NCBI RefSeq assembly: GCF_900046455.1
Contig: NZ_FCOT01000010.1
Coordinates: forward strand, 186,001-250,000
Direction of reading: 5' to 3'
Length of the DNA: 64,000 nt
Source of the DNA: Cellulomonas timonensis
GTDB lineage: Bacteria; Actinomycetota; Actinomycetes; Actinomycetales; Cellulomonadaceae
Both the position numbers and the translations under genes were made by a program. Positions 33,902 to 42,814 of this stretch are shown piece after piece. The notes beneath the pieces are model-generated. The model saw only the letters and a list, made by a program, of their open reading frames with translations. It was not told the DNA's origin and did not search any database. The stretch's first letter is position 1, and every line of letters starts with the position of its first letter.

Positions 33902-33908
33902 GGGGCAC

Positions 33909-34661
33909 GTGAGCCCTCACATCGCCGACATCCTCCGCCTCGTCACCACCGAGCCCGGCCGACCACGGCTCACCTGGTACGGCGACGGCGGCGAGCGGGT
34001 CGAGCTGTCGGGGGCCGTCTTGGAGAACTGGGTCAACAAGACAGTCAACCTGCTGGTGGAGGAGTTCGACGTGGAGGCCGGCACTCGGGTGCTCCTGGAC
34101 CTCCCTCCGCACTGGCGCACCGTGGTCTGGGCACTCGCGGTGTGGCGCGCGGGCGCATGCATCGTCCTGGCCCAGGAGCCCTCGACCCCGGAGCACCTGG
34201 ACGTCATCGTCACCGACCGGCCCGCGCGCCATCTCGACGAGTCCGCCCCGGTCGTGGCGGTCGCGCTCCCCGCCCTCGCTCGGCGGTTCGACGGAGCACT
34301 GCCCGTCGGGGCGATCGACGCCGCGTCGGCAGTGATGACCTACGGCGACATGCTGGGATGGGTCTCTCCCGTGGATCCGCATGCGACGGCGCTCGTGGTG
34401 GCAGGCACCCCTCTCACCCACGCAGAGCTCGGCTCCGAAATGAACGAGCCCTCCCTCGATGGGCCCGGTCAGCGCGTGCTCATCAGGCCTGACGGTGATC
34501 GCCTCGCCGGCACCGGCGAATTCGTCCGCGAGAGCCTCAGGGTGCTCGCGTCTGGCGGGTCAGTTGTCGGACTCGACGCCAGCCTCGCACGGGACTACGT
34601 CGAGCAGCCCCAACGCTTGGAACGGCTCATCACCGACGAGCGTGTCACCGCCATCGCGTAG
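33909..34661 (+). CDS. TIGR03089 family protein
   Basis: This 250-residue protein matches TIGR03089, a family restricted to actinobacteria and distantly related to the N-terminal part of AMP-binding enzymes. Seen here are R-L-T-W-Y-G-D-G-G-E-R-V-E-L-S, L-E-N-W-V-N-K-T, D-L-P-P-H-W-R-T-V-V-W-A-L-A-V-W-R-A-G-A and I-V-T-D-R-P. The ATP-binding motifs of true adenylating enzymes are absent, so catalysis is doubtful. A TAGGGT box seven bases upstream supports the GTG start. In Mycobacterium the family lies near rhamnose and LCP genes, and here it precedes manA and the dTDP-sugar genes. Function unknown. Confidence 0.88.
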   Translation: MSPHIADILRLVTTEPGRPRLTWYGDGGERVELSGAVLENWVNKTVNLLVEEFDVEAGTRVLLDLPPHWRTVVWALAVWRAGACIVLAQEPSTPEHLDVIVTDRPARHLDESAPVVAVALPALARRFDGALPVGAIDAASAVMTYGDMLGWVSPVDPHATALVVAGTPLTHAELGSEMNEPSLDGPGQRVLIRPDGDRLAGTGEFVRESLRVLASGGSVVGLDASLARDYVEQPQRLERLITDERVTAIA

Positions 34662-34694
34662 ACCTGGACATGCTTCCTGTGGAGGACAGCCCGT

Positions 34695-35888
34695 TTAGGG
34701 CACGTCCGCCTGGATCAGCACTCCGGCGCCCCGCGCGGTGAGCCGCCCCTCCGACGAGGGCACGAACGCGGCGTCACCCCGGGCCAGCGTCAATGAGTCG
34801 ACCTCCGAGCTAACGGTGATCTTCCCTTCGAGGCAGACGAGCGTCCGCGGCCCGCGGCCGGGGAGGGGGTGGACCGCGTCGTCGCTGAGGTCGGTCACCG
34901 ACAGCTCGAAGTCGTCGACCGGCGCGTAGAACACACGCGTCGCCCCGTGGAAGACCTCTGGAGCCGTTCGGATGGGGGGCGCGGCGACGTAGTCCACGCA
35001 GGCGAGCAGTTCCGCAATGTCGACGTGCTTCGACGTGAGCCCAGCCCTCAGCACGTTGTCCGAACTCGCCATGATCTCAATGCCCAGACCGCTCAGGTAG
35101 GCGTGGACTCCGCCCGCGGGCACGAACAGCGCCTCACCCGCCTGAAGGCTGACCGGGTTGAGCAGCAGCGAGGCGACGACCCCCGGGTCTCCTGGGTACG
35201 CCTTTGCAAGCAAAGCCACGGTGGAGTCGGCTCGTGGAGAGGTGGAACCCGAGGCAAGGCGCGCCTCGCACTCCTGCGCCAGGACCTCGACCTCGAACTC
35301 TGACGGGCGTGTCGCCGGGTCGAGGAGGAACGTGAACGCAGCGCGCACACCGGCGACCGACGGCTCCGCCACGAGCAACGCACGGAGCTCCTTAGCCAGC
35401 GGAGCCGACAGACCCGCGAACAACTCGGCAGCCCGGCGTGGCGCCCGGAAGCCACAGAGCGCCTCGAATGGGGCAAGCGCGAGCACCAGCTCGGGCTTGT
35501 GGTTCCGGTCGCGATAGCTCCGGTTGTGGGCGTCGACGGGGATGCCGGCCACCTCCTCACGGTCGAACCCCTCGCGGGCACGGGCGGCGTGAGGATGCAC
35601 CTGCAACGAGAGCGGCCGCTCGGGGGCTATGAGCTTCAGCAGGTAGGGAAGCGCGTCGCCGAAACGCGCGCGCACGTCGTCGCCCAGGGTCGCGCCTGGG
35701 TCCGCGGCGATCAGCGCGGCGAGATCGATAGAGCCGTCAGCGTCAACGACAGGCGACGGGGCGCTGAGGTGCGCGCCGAACCACAACTCGGCGACCGGTG
35801 TCTCGCCGGGCACCCCTCCCAGCAGTTCGGGGATGGCGCGGGGCGAGCCCCACGCATAAGAACGGGTGGTCCCGCCCAGTCTGTGCAC
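34695..35888 (-). CDS. manA: Mannose-6-phosphate isomerase
   Basis: ManA converts fructose-6-P to mannose-6-P, the substrate of ManB (14.4 kb). The 397-residue type I enzyme shows Y-A-W-G-S near the start, E-L-W-F-G-A-H, the zinc-binding L-Q-V-H-P-H-A (Gln and His ligands), the acidic D-x-N-H-K-P-E-L segment (Glu ligand) and a C-terminal cupin with P-A-G-G-V-H-A-Y, the last zinc His. GTG 35888 is supported by AGGTGG seven bases before it. It is convergent with TIGR03089 and shares its strand with the epimerase downstream of its start. GDP-mannose production for surface mannosylation is the expected role. Confidence 0.95.
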   Translation of the reverse strand: MHRLGGTTRSYAWGSPRAIPELLGGVPGETPVAELWFGAHLSAPSPVVDADGSIDLAALIAADPGATLGDDVRARFGDALPYLLKLIAPERPLSLQVHPHAARAREGFDREEVAGIPVDAHNRSYRDRNHKPELVLALAPFEALCGFRAPRRAAELFAGLSAPLAKELRALLVAEPSVAGVRAAFTFLLDPATRPSEFEVEVLAQECEARLASGSTSPRADSTVALLAKAYPGDPGVVASLLLNPVSLQAGEALFVPAGGVHAYLSGLGIEIMASSDNVLRAGLTSKHVDIAELLACVDYVAAPPIRTAPEVFHGATRVFYAPVDDFELSVTDLSDDAVHPLPGRGPRTLVCLEGKITVSSEVDSLTLARGDAAFVPSSEGRLTARGAGVLIQADVP

Positions 35889-35975
35889 TTTGTTCCACCT
35901 CTCAGCCGACCGCCACAGGCTATCTCGACCAAGCAGGGACCATCTGGGCTGATGAGGAGAGGGCCCACTCCTCCC

Positions 35976-37079
35976 CTAGATCTCCACCCCAGGCTGGTCC
36001 TCAATCCACGTCGCCAGCCGCTTGACGCCGTCCGCCAGGCTGAACTCGGGAACCCAGCCGAGCGCGGCCCGCGCGTGCTCGACATCTGCCCAGGCGTGCC
36101 GCACGTCGCCCTGACGGAACTGCCCGGTGACATGTGGCGCCGGAGCCCCATAGAAGGCGGCGATCAGCTCGGCCGCGGTGGCGATGGTCTGGTGCTCCCC
36201 GGAGCCGATGTCGATGGGGCCGACTCCAGGCTTTGCAGCGATGGCGGCCGCGTGGACGGCGCGCGCCACGTCGTCGATGAGGACGAAGTCTCGGCGGACC
36301 TGCCCATCCTCGTAGAGCGGGATGGAACGACCGGCCCTCGCCAGACGGCAGAAGAGCGACATGATCCCCGTGTAGGGGTTGATCAGCGATTGGCCGGGCC
36401 CGTACACGTTCTGCAGGCGGAGCACGACGGGCTCGACACCCACCGACTGCGCCCACGCCGTCAGGATGTTCTCCTGGGCGAGCTTCGTGGCGCCGTAGAC
36501 GCTCACCGGGGCAGGATGGGTGGTCTCAGCCGACATGGCACACGGCGCCGCGTCCGGGAAGTCCCACTGCGACCGCTCGAGGAGCTCGTTGGTCCGCTGG
36601 CCCGGATAGAACGTGGCGCCGTCCGCGCCACGGCTCCACGCGCCCTCGCCGTACACCGCCCGGCTGCTCGTGAGGACCACTCGCCGCGGCTTCGCGTCAT
36701 TGCGCAGGAAGGCGTCCATCATCTGCGTGGTGCCCACGACATTCGCCGCAGCATGTCGCGTCGCCTCGGTGAGCGACTGCCCGGTGCCGGTCTCGGCGGC
36801 GAGGTGGATGACGACGTCCGGGTGGCAATCACTCAGGACGCCGTCCCACACCTGGGGCGACGTGACGTCACCGACGACCAACTCGACGCGCTCGTCGAGC
36901 CCTGCGGGGCGCACGGCCGACGGGTGGATCTGCGGATGCATCGAGTCGACGGCGACCACGCGATCGAACGAGTGCGCGAGCAGCGGGGACGTCGCGACGC
37001 CGATGAAGCCGGCGCCGCCGGTGACCAGCACCGTCCCGCCGCGCTCGCCCGACTCGCGGCGTGCCTGTGATGTGGTCAT
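35976..37079 (-). CDS. NAD-dependent epimerase, dTDP-L-rhamnose 4-epimerase-like
   Basis: This 367-residue extended SDR has V-T-G-G-A-G-F-I-G, the segment D-S-M-H-P-Q-I-H-P, L-T-S-S-R-A-V-Y-G-E-G-A-W, Y-G-A-T-K (Tyr/Lys pair), and L-R-L-Q-N-V-Y-G-P-G-Q-S-L-x-N-P-Y-T-G-I. The D-x-x-x-P-Q-x-H and N-P-Y-T-G segments resemble WbiB-type dTDP-L-rhamnose 4-epimerases that make dTDP-6-deoxy-L-talose, rather than GalE or RmlB. This is a pattern match, not a search. ATG 37079 has AGAGG about eight bases before it. With rmlA, rmlC and rmlD nearby, a deoxytalose branch is plausible. Confidence 0.75.
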   Translation of the reverse strand: MTTSQARRESGERGGTVLVTGGAGFIGVATSPLLAHSFDRVVAVDSMHPQIHPSAVRPAGLDERVELVVGDVTSPQVWDGVLSDCHPDVVIHLAAETGTGQSLTEATRHAAANVVGTTQMMDAFLRNDAKPRRVVLTSSRAVYGEGAWSRGADGATFYPGQRTNELLERSQWDFPDAAPCAMSAETTHPAPVSVYGATKLAQENILTAWAQSVGVEPVVLRLQNVYGPGQSLINPYTGIMSLFCRLARAGRSIPLYEDGQVRRDFVLIDDVARAVHAAAIAAKPGVGPIDIGSGEHQTIATAAELIAAFYGAPAPHVTGQFRQGDVRHAWADVEHARAALGWVPEFSLADGVKRLATWIEDQPGVEI

Positions 37080-37699
37080 CTGTCTTGCCTCTCGGTTCGC
37101 CTCACGTCGTGGCTGTGCACGACCTCTCGCGTTGCCGGGCATCAAGCCGCCAGCGGCGAATGAACCCTACAAGTGATGCGAGAGCCTGCTCCACCGTGCG
37201 CGCCGACGCGGGCCCCTGCGCGCTGCTCTTGCCAGGGCAGACGCCCTCGTCGGGGACGAGGCGCGTCCGGCCATATGCGCGAGACGCCTACAAGAACAGA
37301 GGACGCCCTCCCGATTTCTTTGACCAGGTCGCGCGAGATCCTCGATGCCGATCGATGAGGCGCATACCTCCCGGCCACCCACGTGGCGACTCGTCGTCGC
37401 GCGGCGCGAGCCCGGGCGCCACCGCCGAGTTGCCCGTCCTGCTGTCGCGGGCCACCGACAAAGAACCACCTATGTAGAGGTCTTCTCCGCGGGGTGGTGA
37501 CGCCCTGATCTTCGTCGACAGGTTCGCCTTCGGTGTCCGGGTGAATCGATGGGCTATCGTCGCCTACGCCGCGATGCACCTCGTGGCGTTCCTCATCGGC
37601 CCCGTCACCATCTGCTGGATGACGGCTCGACTTGCTGCCGGACAGGGCGCAAGCGCACCGAACGCGGCAACCCACGCCCAGCACGACAGGTCAGGACTC
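37080..37699. other. Gene-free stretch between epimerase and WxcM-like gene 1
   Basis: These 620 bases lie between divergent genes. No frame shows family resemblance or consistent codon use. The WxcM frame stays open upstream to 37541 and would add a hydrophobic peptide, but it lacks family similarity. I see no clear -35/-10 pair or repeat; candidate -10 boxes such as TATCGT (37553-37558) are weak. Promoters for both neighbours must lie here. Confidence 0.5.
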
Positions 37700-38638
37700 A
37701 TGAGCCATTTCGTCCATCCCCACGGAATCTGCGAATCGACGTCTGTGGGCGACGCCACCCGGATCTGGGCTTTCGCTCACGTCTTCCCGAGCGCCGTCAT
37801 CGGGGCGGATTGCAATGTGTGCGATCACGTCCTGATCGAGAACGACGTGATCATCGGCGATCGCGTGACGGTGAAGTCGGGTGTGCAGCTCTGGGACGGG
37901 ATCAGGCTCGGCGACGACGTCTTCGTCGGTCCCAACGTGACCTTCACGAACGACATGTTCCCACGGAGCAAGAAGTACCCCGCCAAGTTCCTCGTTACCA
38001 CCGTGGCGGACGGCGCCTCGTTGGGCGCAGGATCCGTGATCCTGCCCGGCATCAGCATCGGCCGCAATGCCATGGTGGGGGCCGGTGCGGTTGTCACGAA
38101 GGACGTCCCGGCCAATGCGGTGGTCGTGGGAAACCCGGCCCGGATCGTCGGCTATGCGGACACCATGCCTGTGGACCCCGTTGCGGTCGCGGACACCCCG
38201 CTGGACAGCTCGGAGCTCACCGGTGGCGCTCGCCTCGTTGCCATGAAGGTCGCGAGCGACCTGCGCGGCTCCCTCGCGGCGGTCGAGCTCGGCACCGACC
38301 TCCCGTTCGCGCCTGCCCGCTTCTTCGCCGTCTTCGACGTCCCCTCGAAGGACGTCCGTGGGGAGCACGCGCACCTTCGGTGCGAGCAGGTGCTGGTGGC
38401 CCTGCGCGGCTCAGTCACGTGCATCGTCGACGACGGAAATGCCCGAGCGCAGGTCGTTCTCGACCGTCCCGAGGTCGGGCTCTACATGCCGGCAATGACA
38501 TGGGGCACGCAGTACCGCTATTCGCCCGACGCCGTCCTCGGGGTCTTCGCTTCCCTCCCGTACGACGCGGACGACTACATCCGCGACTACGAGGGGTTCC
38601 TCGGCGAGGTCGCCCGACACTCCACCTTCGTGTCGTGA
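37700..38638 (+). CDS. WxcM-like bifunctional acetyltransferase / dTDP-4-keto-6-deoxyhexose 3,4-ketoisomerase, copy 1
   Basis: This 312-residue fusion has an N-terminal left-handed beta-helix acetyltransferase (residues 1-152, hexapeptide repeats, V-T-F-T-N-D-M-F-P-R-S, G-A-G-A-V-V-T-K-D-V-P, V-G-N-P-A-R-I). Its C-terminal cupin is of FdtA type (residues 175-312) with the catalytic H-A-H at 223-225. Xanthomonas WxcM has this layout. The isomerase makes the 3-keto sugar that a DegT aminotransferase converts to a 3-amino sugar, which the acetyltransferase then acetylates, giving dTDP-Fuc3NAc or Qui3NAc. ATG 37700 is chosen because the family starts here. The stop overlaps the YfhO-like gene (GTGA). 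A paralogue lies at 59.2-60.2 kb. Confidence 0.88.
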   Translation: MSHFVHPHGICESTSVGDATRIWAFAHVFPSAVIGADCNVCDHVLIENDVIIGDRVTVKSGVQLWDGIRLGDDVFVGPNVTFTNDMFPRSKKYPAKFLVTTVADGASLGAGSVILPGISIGRNAMVGAGAVVTKDVPANAVVVGNPARIVGYADTMPVDPVAVADTPLDSSELTGGARLVAMKVASDLRGSLAAVELGTDLPFAPARFFAVFDVPSKDVRGEHAHLRCEQVLVALRGSVTCIVDDGNARAQVVLDRPEVGLYMPAMTWGTQYRYSPDAVLGVFASLPYDADDYIRDYEGFLGEVARHSTFVS

Positions 38639-40845
38639 CCCGACTCGAAGAGGTGAGCACGGACGTCGCCGAGGACATCGACGCACCAGCCCTCAGAATC
38701 GCTCGCCGTTCGCGCCTCCTCGAGGCCGCTTGGGTAGCCGGCCTGCTGGTCGTCCTCGAGTGCCTCATGTTCCGGGGATATTTCACCGGCGACTTCATCC
38801 CTCCGTGGGACTTCCTGGGCTCGTACAACACTGAGGCCTACGCCTGGTGGTCCTCCGGGTCGTTCTTCAACCCCACCGAGTGGATCTCCCACTCGTGGGG
38901 TGGATACCCGGCAGCGGCATCGATCCAGAACAGCGCCTGGTACCTGCCGGTCGGCCTCACCGCACTGTTCACGCCGTTCACGATTCACGCATCGGCCGCC
39001 CTCGCCGCCGTTCACTACGGGTTCGGGGCCTTGGGCGTCTACGTCCTCGGCCGCGCCTTCGGGCTGGGACGGGCGCCGGCGACGTTCGGGCTCGTCGCCT
39101 TCTTCTTCGTCACCGGCTTCTTCGCGCAAGCCGAGTACGTCGACATCGCCCGCGGGTACGCGTGGCTGCCCTGGATCCTGCTGTGCACCTCCACACGGTG
39201 GCCGTGGCGCCGCTGGTGGGGAATCCCGCTCGCTGTGCTCATGCTCTGGCAGGCCCTGCTCGGCACGTATCCGGGAATGATCGTCGCCATCGCCTACTGC
39301 GCTGTGGGCTGGGTGGTCGTCCAGCAGGTGACAACCCGGCTGCCCCTGCGCAGGTACCTGATCCCGCTCGCGTTCACCGGCGTCGTGACAGTCATGTTGC
39401 TCGCGCCGAAGTACATCCCCTCCCTCCTGCTCGACACTGAGGTCGCCGCTCCGAGCACCGACTCCTCGGTGTTCGGGTGGAGCGTCCTCGCGACGGCCTT
39501 CCTCCCCTACGGCTCCAACCCGGTTCTTCCGAACGACATCGCCATGCGGTCCTTCTTCCTCCCCGCGACCTGCTTCGTGCTCGCCGCGCTGGCAGGCGGC
39601 AAGAGCCTCTTGGCGCGTGCGACCACCGCGGTGCTCGCCATCGCCGTCCTCCTGGGCTTGCCGAACCTGCCGTTCCGCGAGCTGGTCGACATGCTCCCTG
39701 GGCTGAGCCTCAGCCGGTTCCGCATGAGCGACTTCCGTGCCGCCATGCTCCTCGCGGTATGCCTCCTGGCGATGGCCGCCCTCCACCGCCTGATGAGCTC
39801 GCCCCGTGCCGACCTCGCGTTGACGACGCTCCGGAGCCGTTGGGTCGCCACCTGGCTGGCCCTGCTGCCCATCGGCGTGCTGACGCTCGCGCTGGCCAAC
39901 GGCTTCGATGCCAGCGAGTGGACGATTCCGGTCCTGGTGACGACCGCCGCATGCGCCGTGATTTGGCTCGTCGCGCTGCCGTTGCCCGAGCCCGTCGCCG
40001 GGTACCGGCTCGATGTGCGGCCCGCGGCGGCGATCCTCGTCGGGCTCACGGTGATCTCCGGTGTCTACTCGGCCTACGCCACGGCCCAGCCATGGCGCGC
40101 GCCCCGCCTCGCCACCGAGGATGTGTCCTTCGGCGGCGTGGTCGAAGACCTCATCGCGCAGGACACGCCGGACGACGCCCTCACCCAGCGCCCCGCCCGC
40201 ACGCCGGCCCCGGCCGACGCAGAGCCTCATGACCTGATCGGGACTGTCTGGAACGCCGGCTACTACACCGGGCGCGACAGCGTCGGCGGCCTCGTCAACC
40301 TCAAGCGGAACACGAGCTACGAACAGCTCCAGGCGGCGTTGCTCGACCCTGAGCGCGCCCCTGACGCCAACGCCCTCTACTCCGCCCCCGGCATCGTCCT
40401 CGCACTCGACGAAGGGCAGCTTCCCACCGCCGAAGACGTCAGCGCCTGCGTCACTGACGGCGACTGCGGCGACGGGTTCACGATGGAGCCGGTGAGCTAC
40501 GAGTCGGGGGACCTGACCTACCGTGTGCAGTCCGACGATGACGTCGTCGTGGCCTTCAACGAGTCCTATTACCTTGGTTGGCGACTCGACGCGTGCCCCA
40601 CCGAGGGTGGTGAATGCCAGGAGCTTCAGGCGATCCGCGGCCCTGTTGGCACTCTTTCGGTCGCCATGCCCGCTGGCTCGTGGGAGCTGGACGCCGAGTA
40701 TGTCCCGCCGGGCTCGCACAAGGCATGGGCCTCATTCTGGGCGGGACTCACGCTTGTCGGCGGCGCTGCGGTCGTCGTCGCCTACCGGGGCTCTCGTCGC
40801 GGCCGCCCAACCGGTAAGGACGACCCACACCCACCCCGGGCCTAG
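38635..40845 (+). CDS. YfhO-like polytopic membrane protein, copy 1
   Basis: This 736-residue protein has about twelve hydrophobic segments in the first 450 residues and a C-terminal extracytoplasmic domain ending in one helix. The first loop carries F-T-G-D-F-I-P-P-W-D-F-L-G-S-Y-N, a GT-C-like acidic pair. S-W-G-G-Y-P, S-I-Q-N-S-A-W-Y and L-S-R-F-R-M-S-D-F-R follow and are shared with the paralogue at 57.0-59.2 kb. The extracytoplasmic part has a C-V-T-D-G-D-C pair and A-C-P-x(6)-C. YfhO proteins of Gram-positives are linked to sugar transfer onto lipoteichoic acid or glycolipids. The GTG start overlaps the WxcM stop. A strong terminator follows. Confidence 0.8.
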   Translation: MTRLEEVSTDVAEDIDAPALRIARRSRLLEAAWVAGLLVVLECLMFRGYFTGDFIPPWDFLGSYNTEAYAWWSSGSFFNPTEWISHSWGGYPAAASIQNSAWYLPVGLTALFTPFTIHASAALAAVHYGFGALGVYVLGRAFGLGRAPATFGLVAFFFVTGFFAQAEYVDIARGYAWLPWILLCTSTRWPWRRWWGIPLAVLMLWQALLGTYPGMIVAIAYCAVGWVVVQQVTTRLPLRRYLIPLAFTGVVTVMLLAPKYIPSLLLDTEVAAPSTDSSVFGWSVLATAFLPYGSNPVLPNDIAMRSFFLPATCFVLAALAGGKSLLARATTAVLAIAVLLGLPNLPFRELVDMLPGLSLSRFRMSDFRAAMLLAVCLLAMAALHRLMSSPRADLALTTLRSRWVATWLALLPIGVLTLALANGFDASEWTIPVLVTTAACAVIWLVALPLPEPVAGYRLDVRPAAAILVGLTVISGVYSAYATAQPWRAPRLATEDVSFGGVVEDLIAQDTPDDALTQRPARTPAPADAEPHDLIGTVWNAGYYTGRDSVGGLVNLKRNTSYEQLQAALLDPERAPDANALYSAPGIVLALDEGQLPTAEDVSACVTDGDCGDGFTMEPVSYESGDLTYRVQSDDDVVVAFNESYYLGWRLDACPTEGGECQELQAIRGPVGTLSVAMPAGSWELDAEYVPPGSHKAWASFWAGLTLVGGAAVVVAYRGSRRGRPTGKDDPHPPRA

Positions 40846-40856
40846 AAACACGAGAA

Positions 40857-40885
40857 GGGGGCGACCGGTTTGACCGGTCGCCCCC
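40857..40885. terminator. Hairpin terminator between convergent YfhO-like 1 and MTase-GT2 genes
   Basis: Perfect 13-bp arms (40857-40869 and 40873-40885) enclose a TTG loop. It sits in the 79-base gap between convergent genes, so it can end both transcripts. Confidence 0.85.
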
Positions 40886-40924
40886 TCCTGATGTGCGCGT
40901 GGCCGATGCCCGGCCAGTCTGCTC

Positions 40925-42814
40925 CTACCCGGCACTGCCCCCCGTAGGAGCCGGCCGACGGCGCAGCACCGACGTCAGGCGCCACGAGCGGGAGCGACGC
41001 AACTCTTCTGCGGCATGAATGAGGTCCTCGTCAGACATCGACACGTAAGTGCTGAACCGCACGCGACGTGACGGCGACCGCAGCACAGCGGGGAGGCGCA
41101 GCGGGGAACTCAGCCGCCACGACCTGGACTCGAGGATCTGGGCGATCTCGTTCAGGTTCCGCGGGTCCGGCCCAACCCCGCTTCCTATGGCTAGCCTGCG
41201 CTCCGCCGCATCCGCCGTGGCCCGGGCGGCGTCGCGCTCTGCCATGACTTCCCGAATGCGTGACGCCGAGCCCTCAGGCAGGATCAGCGCGCGTGAGTCG
41301 AGCTTGCGCACGATGCGACCGTTGTTGCGGTCCCACTCGCGCTGATGGTGCATAGTCCTCGACGACTCGCCGCGAACCCACCAGTGGTAGATCGAGGTGA
41401 TCTCGGGGCTGGACGCCACACCGACGACGACAGCGGCGCGCATGATGAAGTCCCAGTCCTCGGTGGTCGTCAACTCCGAGTCGAAGCGCATGCCGAGATC
41501 ATGGAAGACCCCCCGCGGGAAGGCGATCGCCATGTTGGGGGTGAAGTTCGCCCGAAGGTGGTCGAAGATGTCGAACTCCGACGGGTACAACTTCTCGATC
41601 CCACCAGTCGTCCTGATGCCCCCCTGGCCGTTGGTCTCGACGGCATCGATGTTCTGGAGCACCGCGACTGCCCGCAGCATCCGTCCCGGCTCGCGGTCGG
41701 CCAGTCGCCTGAAGGTCTCCACCCAATGCGCCAAGGGGATGTCGTCGTCGTCCAGGATGACGATGTAGTGCCCACGGGCCGCCTCGAAGCCCTGGTTGAG
41801 GGGCGCCACACGGTTCCCGTGTTGGACCTTGACCAGTCGAGTGCGGTCCCGCAGGCTCTTCGGCAGGTCCTCGATGACCCGCTCGACACCGATCTGCTGC
41901 TGGACTTCGAGGCGGTGGCCCATGACGAGGACCTCGAAGTCCTCGTCCGTCTGCCCGGCGAGGCAGGTCAGCGCCTCGCGCAGGCAATGGAGACGGCGCC
42001 CTTGGGTGCGCATCACGACGGAGAGGAACGGCCGCTCCGGGTTCCGCTGCGCGGTGAAGACTGCCCGGTCGCCAATCGGCCCTGGGGCGACGGCCCAGAC
42101 GAACTGGTTGGTGTTCTCGTCGGGCGCGGCTTGAGTGCGGAGCTGGCGGAGGAGGTGGTGGAGCGTCGTCCCCGCGGCCAGCGCCGAGTGGCTGTACGGG
42201 AAGTGCTGGTCGCTCATCTCAAGCTCGACGTCACGGCGCGCTGTCCGGTAAAGGCCTCCCGCCGCGAGCTCACGCTCAAGCGACTCGGCGCTGAAGAACC
42301 GGGTGTGGGTGGTGTCGAGGAGCCCGGTCTCGGTGTACTGCCAGTCTCCCAGAGCGAGTTTGAATCCGATATCCCGGTGCGTGACGTTGGGCACGCTGAT
42401 GACTGCCGCGCATTCATTGTCAAAAGCGAGCCGACGGATGGCCCGCAGCGCGCCCGTGCCGTCGTAGAGGTGCTCGAGCGTGTCGAGCATCGAGATCGAG
42501 GCGACCCGCCGCCCTCCGATGACGCCAGCGAGTGCCTCCAACGTCTCCTGCTCGCCACCGAGTGCGAGGGCGTGAGCCTCGAGGCCTCGACGCACCAGGG
42601 CGGCGACACTCTCCCCGTCGGCGTCGACGCCCACATAGGTCAGCCCTGTCGCCTCGACGAGCGGCCCGGCGAGCGCCGCATCACCGCAACCTAGGTCCAG
42701 GTGGATGGCCGCGTCGTTCCGCTCCCCGCTCGGAAGGACGTCGAGCAAAAGCGCGAGCGCGTGACCGTAGACGTTGTCAGGTGCGAAGGCATTCTCGTAG
42801 TTGGACATCTTCAC
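40925..42814 (-). CDS. Fused SAM-methyltransferase / GT2 glycosyltransferase
   Basis: This 629-residue protein joins two enzymes. Residues about 1-200 form a class I methyltransferase (L-D-L-G-C-G-D at 39-45, M-L-D-T-L-E-H-L-Y near 110). Residues about 263-520 form a GT2 domain (F-L-S-V-V-M-R-T-Q-G-R, D-D-D-D at 355-358, T-T-T-E-D-W-D-F-I). The last 110 residues contain two copies of a tail motif S-R-S-W-R-L followed by T/S-x-x-L-R, found at the ends of some surface-glycan transferases. It may methylate and glycosylate the same growing chain. The GTG start overlaps the next gene's stop; ATG 42808 is also possible. It is convergent with YfhO-like 1. Confidence 0.85.
   Translation of the reverse strand: MKMSNYENAFAPDNVYGHALALLLDVLPSGERNDAAIHLDLGCGDAALAGPLVEATGLTYVGVDADGESVAALVRRGLEAHALALGGEQETLEALAGVIGGRRVASISMLDTLEHLYDGTGALRAIRRLAFDNECAAVISVPNVTHRDIGFKLALGDWQYTETGLLDTTHTRFFSAESLERELAAGGLYRTARRDVELEMSDQHFPYSHSALAAGTTLHHLLRQLRTQAAPDENTNQFVWAVAPGPIGDRAVFTAQRNPERPFLSVVMRTQGRRLHCLREALTCLAGQTDEDFEVLVMGHRLEVQQQIGVERVIEDLPKSLRDRTRLVKVQHGNRVAPLNQGFEAARGHYIVILDDDDIPLAHWVETFRRLADREPGRMLRAVAVLQNIDAVETNGQGGIRTTGGIEKLYPSEFDIFDHLRANFTPNMAIAFPRGVFHDLGMRFDSELTTTEDWDFIMRAAVVVGVASSPEITSIYHWWVRGESSRTMHHQREWDRNNGRIVRKLDSRALILPEGSASRIREVMAERDAARATADAAERRLAIGSGVGPDPRNLNEIAQILESRSWRLSSPLRLPAVLRSPSRRVRFSTYVSMSDEDLIHAAEELRRSRSWRLTSVLRRRPAPTGGSAG

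Noticed and set aside
33900-33908. GTG 33900 as the TIGR03089 start
   Set aside because: It overlaps the -10 box TAGGGT (33896-33901); the box with seven-base spacing supports GTG 33909.
29317-34661. Mobile element or genomic island borders
   Set aside because: Despite the AT-richer start there is no transposase, integrase, tRNA or flanking repeat, so only possible transfer is noted.
37541-37699. Longer start for WxcM-like 1
   Set aside because: The extra 53 residues have no counterpart in the paralogue at 59.2 kb, and the family begins at ATG 37700.
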